A stretch of DNA of 64,000 bases from Ustilaginoidea virens. Taxonomy: Eukaryota > Ascomycota > Sordariomycetes > Hypocreales > Clavicipitaceae. A program made the translations under genes and the position numbers. Shown piece by piece: positions 61,506 through 64,000 of this stretch; position 1 is the first letter of the stretch, and the number at the start of each line of letters is the position of its first letter. A model generated the notes under the pieces. That model was not told where the DNA came from and did not search any database. It saw nothing but the letters and a program-made list of their open reading frames with translations. The stretch covers positions 4,746,501 to 4,810,500 of the forward strand of contig NC_057320.1 of the NCBI RefSeq assembly GCF_000687475.1, read 5' to 3'.

Positions 61506-61538
61506 AGCTGAAAGGAATGGGCAGTGCAAAGCCATACA

Positions 61539-61548
61539 TATATATAAA
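61539..61548 (+). promoter_or_regulatory. TATA box of the Rieske oxygenase gene
   Basis: TATATATAAA about 105 bases before the ATG at 61652. Confidence 0.55.
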
Positions 61549-61651
61549 CCCAACCCTTGCCACCACCATACGGGTCAATCGATTCCCGTCTCGTCTCAAG
61601 AATCTAGTCTCCCGTGACGATTAGTGACGACAGCACGACAAACACCCCGAC

Positions 61652-62999
61652 ATGGCCCCATTATTCCTCCGGGATTACTTTGGCTTCGGGGGGTCTTCAG
61701 CCGTGTCTGAGCAAGGAAAGAGCCCTGTCCGCGCCTTGCCCGCCAGCTGGTACACATCTCAAGAGCTGTACCAACTGGAGAGGCGAGCCATCTTCTCCAA
61801 GAAATGGCTTCTCACCACACACAAGTCCAGACTGGTCAACCAGGGGGACTGGCTGCGATACGACGTGGCCGGCTTCCAGTTCATCATCGCCAAGGACCGC
61901 CAGGACAACATCAACGCCTTTCACAACATTTGCCGGCACAGAGCATTCCCCATCGTCACCAAGGAAACCGGCCACAACAGCGTCCTGGCTTGCAAGTACC
62001 ACGGGTGGTCGTACGGCTTGAACGGGAAGCTCGCCAAGGCGCCGGGATACCAGGACATGGAGGACTTTGACAAGTCCAAGAATGGACTGTTCCCCCTTCA
62101 CGTCCACGTCGATCGAAACGGCTTCGTCTGGGTCAACATGGACGCGCAGGAGAAGCCAACCGCCGCCTGGGCAGACGATCTCGAGGGTGCCGACGAGCAG
62201 GCCCGGTTCAGCAACTACAACTTTGACGACTACATCTTCGACCACGCCTGGGAGATGGAGGGCGAGTACAACTGGAAGATCCTGGCGGAAAACTACAACG
62301 AGTGCTACCACTGCAAGACGACGCACCCCGACATTCCCACCATCGCCAACCTCAGCTCCTACTACGTCGAGACAAAGGGGTGTCAGGTCCAGCACTTTGG
62401 AAGCCCAACGCCCGAGCAAATTGCGCGGGGGCTCAACGTAGCGGCCAATTTTTACTTTCCCAACGCCACCCTGAACGTGTCGTGAGTTTGCCCCCCCCCC
62501 CCCTCTGCAGTGTCCCCCTTCTGTTCCCCCTCTGTTCTCGTCATGCCATGCGCGCCATGCTAAAGGCCGCCGAACCAGCCCGCACTTCTTCTTCATCCAG
62601 AGGTTCGTGCCCCTGTCCCCGGGCCGGTCGATCATGAAGTACGAAGTATACAGAAACAAGAGCTCGGGCGACGAGGACTTCAAGCTCATTGACGACATTT
62701 ACAAGCGCATCATGTCCGAGGACAAGGTGCTCTGTACCCACGCGCAAAAGAACATCAACGCGGGCGTGTTTATCAATGGCGAGATGCACCCTACGATGGA
62801 GAAGGGGTCGCTGTACTTTCAAAAGCTGGTGCGAGGCTGCTTGACGGAGCACCATGAGCGAGAGACGGAGAGGGGAGAGGAGATGTGGCCGGCAAGACAG
62901 ACGCTGCCGAAAAGTGCGGTGGCGGCAGAGAAGGACGTGAGCTTTTGCTCGGCGGTGGAGTGCTGCAGGAAGGACAGGCTTGCGGCCGAGGTTTGGTGA
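61652..62999 (+). CDS. Rieske [2Fe-2S] non-haem iron oxygenase, glycine-betaine/choline monooxygenase-like (416 aa, 2 exons)
   Basis: Exons 61652-62481 and 62579-62999. Rieske ligands are in FHNICRHRAFP (Cys94, His96) and ACKYHGWSYG (Cys114, His117), spacing C-x-H-x17-C-x2-H. The mononuclear iron site is in ILAENYNECYHCKTTHPDIP (His220, His225, with Glu217 as the inter-site bridge). SPHFFFIQRFVPLSPGRSIM and the C-terminal WPARQTLPKSAVAAEKDV fit fungal proteins of this group. The family hydroxylates or N-demethylates quaternary ammonium compounds such as choline, glycine betaine or carnitine; which of these is the substrate cannot be read here. A separate reductase is required and is not in the window. 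The neighbouring amine oxidase could take the demethylated product further. Confidence 0.9.
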
Positions 63000-63560
63000 T
63001 GGAGATGGTGAGCGTGAGCGTGATGCACCGAGAGCTTGGCTTGAATGAGTTCAGGGTTAGGGTTAGCACCTGTCACCAATCTGGATGCCCCACGTAGACC
63101 CACTTAGACCCATATATTTTATTGCAGGATTCTGAAACACGAACAGGATGACTCCAGGGGGTGTGCACTGCACTGGGCTCTCCTGAACCCACACGCCCCT
63201 GCAGTCGAATGATCGAATCAGGCGCCCTGCAATTTGCAATACCCATCAACTCCCGCTTGTTAAGGCTGGGTCTTGCCTTCCTGCTTTGGGAACCCAGCCC
63301 AGGCACTAGCCAGAGGCGTCTCCTTTATCGGCCGCGGCCCACAGTGCTCCATAAGCTCCCCGCACGATTGACGATTTGGCATGACATGACGGGGGCAGGG
63401 TTTGGCAATTCCTCCTACCGGCAATCATGATCCTCGATGCTACAGAGTCCCAAAACCACATCAGCCGACATGGTTTCAACAACTCCTTCATCATTTTGTT
63501 GACTCTCGGTCACGCTTCGTCTTCGTCGTCGGCGTTGTCGAGGTAGCCGGGCCCGGCGTT
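63000..63560. other. Intergenic
   Basis: 560 bases between the oxygenase and the regulator. Contains two TTAGGG-type units (63053-63066). No gene. Confidence 0.5.
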
Positions 63561-64000
63561 ATGGCGACTCTTGACGAGACATTCGGGACTGCCACTCGCG
63601 GCCGACGAAGATCTCACCATGCTTGCTTGACCTGCAGGTCTGTTGGGTTGCCAGCAAAGTGGCCCTTTCCTTTTTTTTTTCTCTTTTTTTTTTTTGGCGA
63701 CGCGGGAAAGCTGACACTTGACACTTGGAGCGTGTAGGAGGAAGAAAACGCGATGTCCCGCCGAAAAGCCGGCCTGTTCAAGCTGCCTCCGGCTGAACCA
63801 GCCATGTTCCTATCCACCAGCGGCCAAAGTGCCACAAAGCGGTCGATCGGTGCGTACATTCATTCCAACCCCCCCCCCCCCCCCCCCCCCATCGTCTCAT
63901 GCCTCCAACCCTCTAATGCATCCCTGCCACAGGAAGAGAGACTGGCACACCTGGAGGAGAAACTAGACCTTCTCCTGACTGGGAGGTTGTACTGGCCCAT
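63561..64000 (+). CDS. Zn(II)2Cys6 transcription factor, 3' part beyond the window
   Basis: Exons 63561-63637, 63738-63849 and 63933 to the window end. The spliced N-terminus reads RRSHHACLTCRRKKTRCPAE, then KPACSSCLRLNQPCSYPP: six cysteines spaced C-x2-C-x6-C-x6-C-x2-C-x6-C, the canonical binuclear zinc cluster. Exon 3 starts EERLAHLEEKLDLLL, the coiled-coil dimerisation helix expected after the linker. The first intron lies inside the zinc cluster, a common position in such genes; the second carries C22. Only about 85 residues are inside the window. The position next to the oxygenase and oxidase suggests it is their pathway-specific regulator (inference). Confidence 0.9.
63869..63890. repeat. 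C22 homopolymer in intron 2 of the Zn2Cys6 gene
   Basis: 22 consecutive C on the coding strand within the 83-bp intron 63850-63932. Confidence 0.85.

Larger units (their letters stand above)
60950..61651. promoter_or_regulatory. Shared divergent promoter of the amine oxidase and Rieske genes
   Basis: 702 bases between start codons. It holds T-tracts close to the oxidase gene (61012-61038), a degenerate GGTGTGTGCCAGAT repeat (61424-61505) and a TATA box near the oxygenase. CGG triplets that a Zn2Cys6 protein could bind are present (for example 61091, 61113, 61189), but no pair can be singled out. Confidence 0.45.

Noticed and set aside
61430..61510. Possible CRISPR-like or direct-repeat array
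   Set aside because: Units are contiguous, degenerate and without spacers; the genome is eukaryotic, so this is a simple minisatellite.
61697..62698. 333-codon minus-strand frame opposite the Rieske gene
   Set aside because: Antisense to clear Rieske and iron-site motifs; also crosses the intron.

Overview
The window reads as nuclear DNA of a filamentous ascomycete, most likely a hypocrealean Sordariomycete. Genes have many short GT-AG introns, coding regions are GC-rich, and every gene lies singly without operon structure. A heat-labile-enterotoxin-type ADP-ribosyltransferase gene at the left edge is a family strongly expanded in insect- and nematode-associated Hypocreales, so an entomopathogen or relative is my best guess (inference).

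Left edge, 1-12.4 kb: accessory and gene-poor. It holds the 5'-truncated ADP-ribosyltransferase gene with a junction I cannot resolve, a small secreted protein, a broken HAD-family hydrolase, two small unrecognised spliced genes, an isolated ORF and a diverged dispersed repeat.

Centre, 12.4-48.7 kb: conserved housekeeping block. In order: homocitrate synthase (14 exons), an amidase-like protein that appears to lack its catalytic serines, the ribosome-biogenesis factor Alb1, mitochondrial IF3 and inner-membrane protease Imp1 (divergent pair), the armadillo protein Vac8, the AMPK gamma subunit Snf4, a large RhoGAP protein, a secreted M14 carboxypeptidase, RPA subunit 3 (with a GC-AG intron), an ATF-type bZIP factor, a coiled-coil protein and a second bZIP-like factor.

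Transposon and accessory island, 50-59 kb: a complete but mutated Mutator-like element (112-bp terminal inverted repeats, perfect 9-bp target duplication, stops of the kind repeat-induced point mutation makes) is followed by two small secreted-protein genes, one a 66-residue protein with 10 cysteines, and by a PD-(D/E)XK-like protein of an uncharacterised fungal type inside AT-rich relic DNA.

Right edge, 59.4-64 kb: a compact three-gene set. A flavoprotein amine oxidase with a covalent-FAD-type cysteine and a C-terminal SRL peroxisomal signal is divergent from a Rieske non-haem iron oxygenase, followed by a Zn2Cys6 regulator cut by the window end. The three together suggest an inducible pathway that strips N-methyl groups from a betaine-like quaternary amine (inference).
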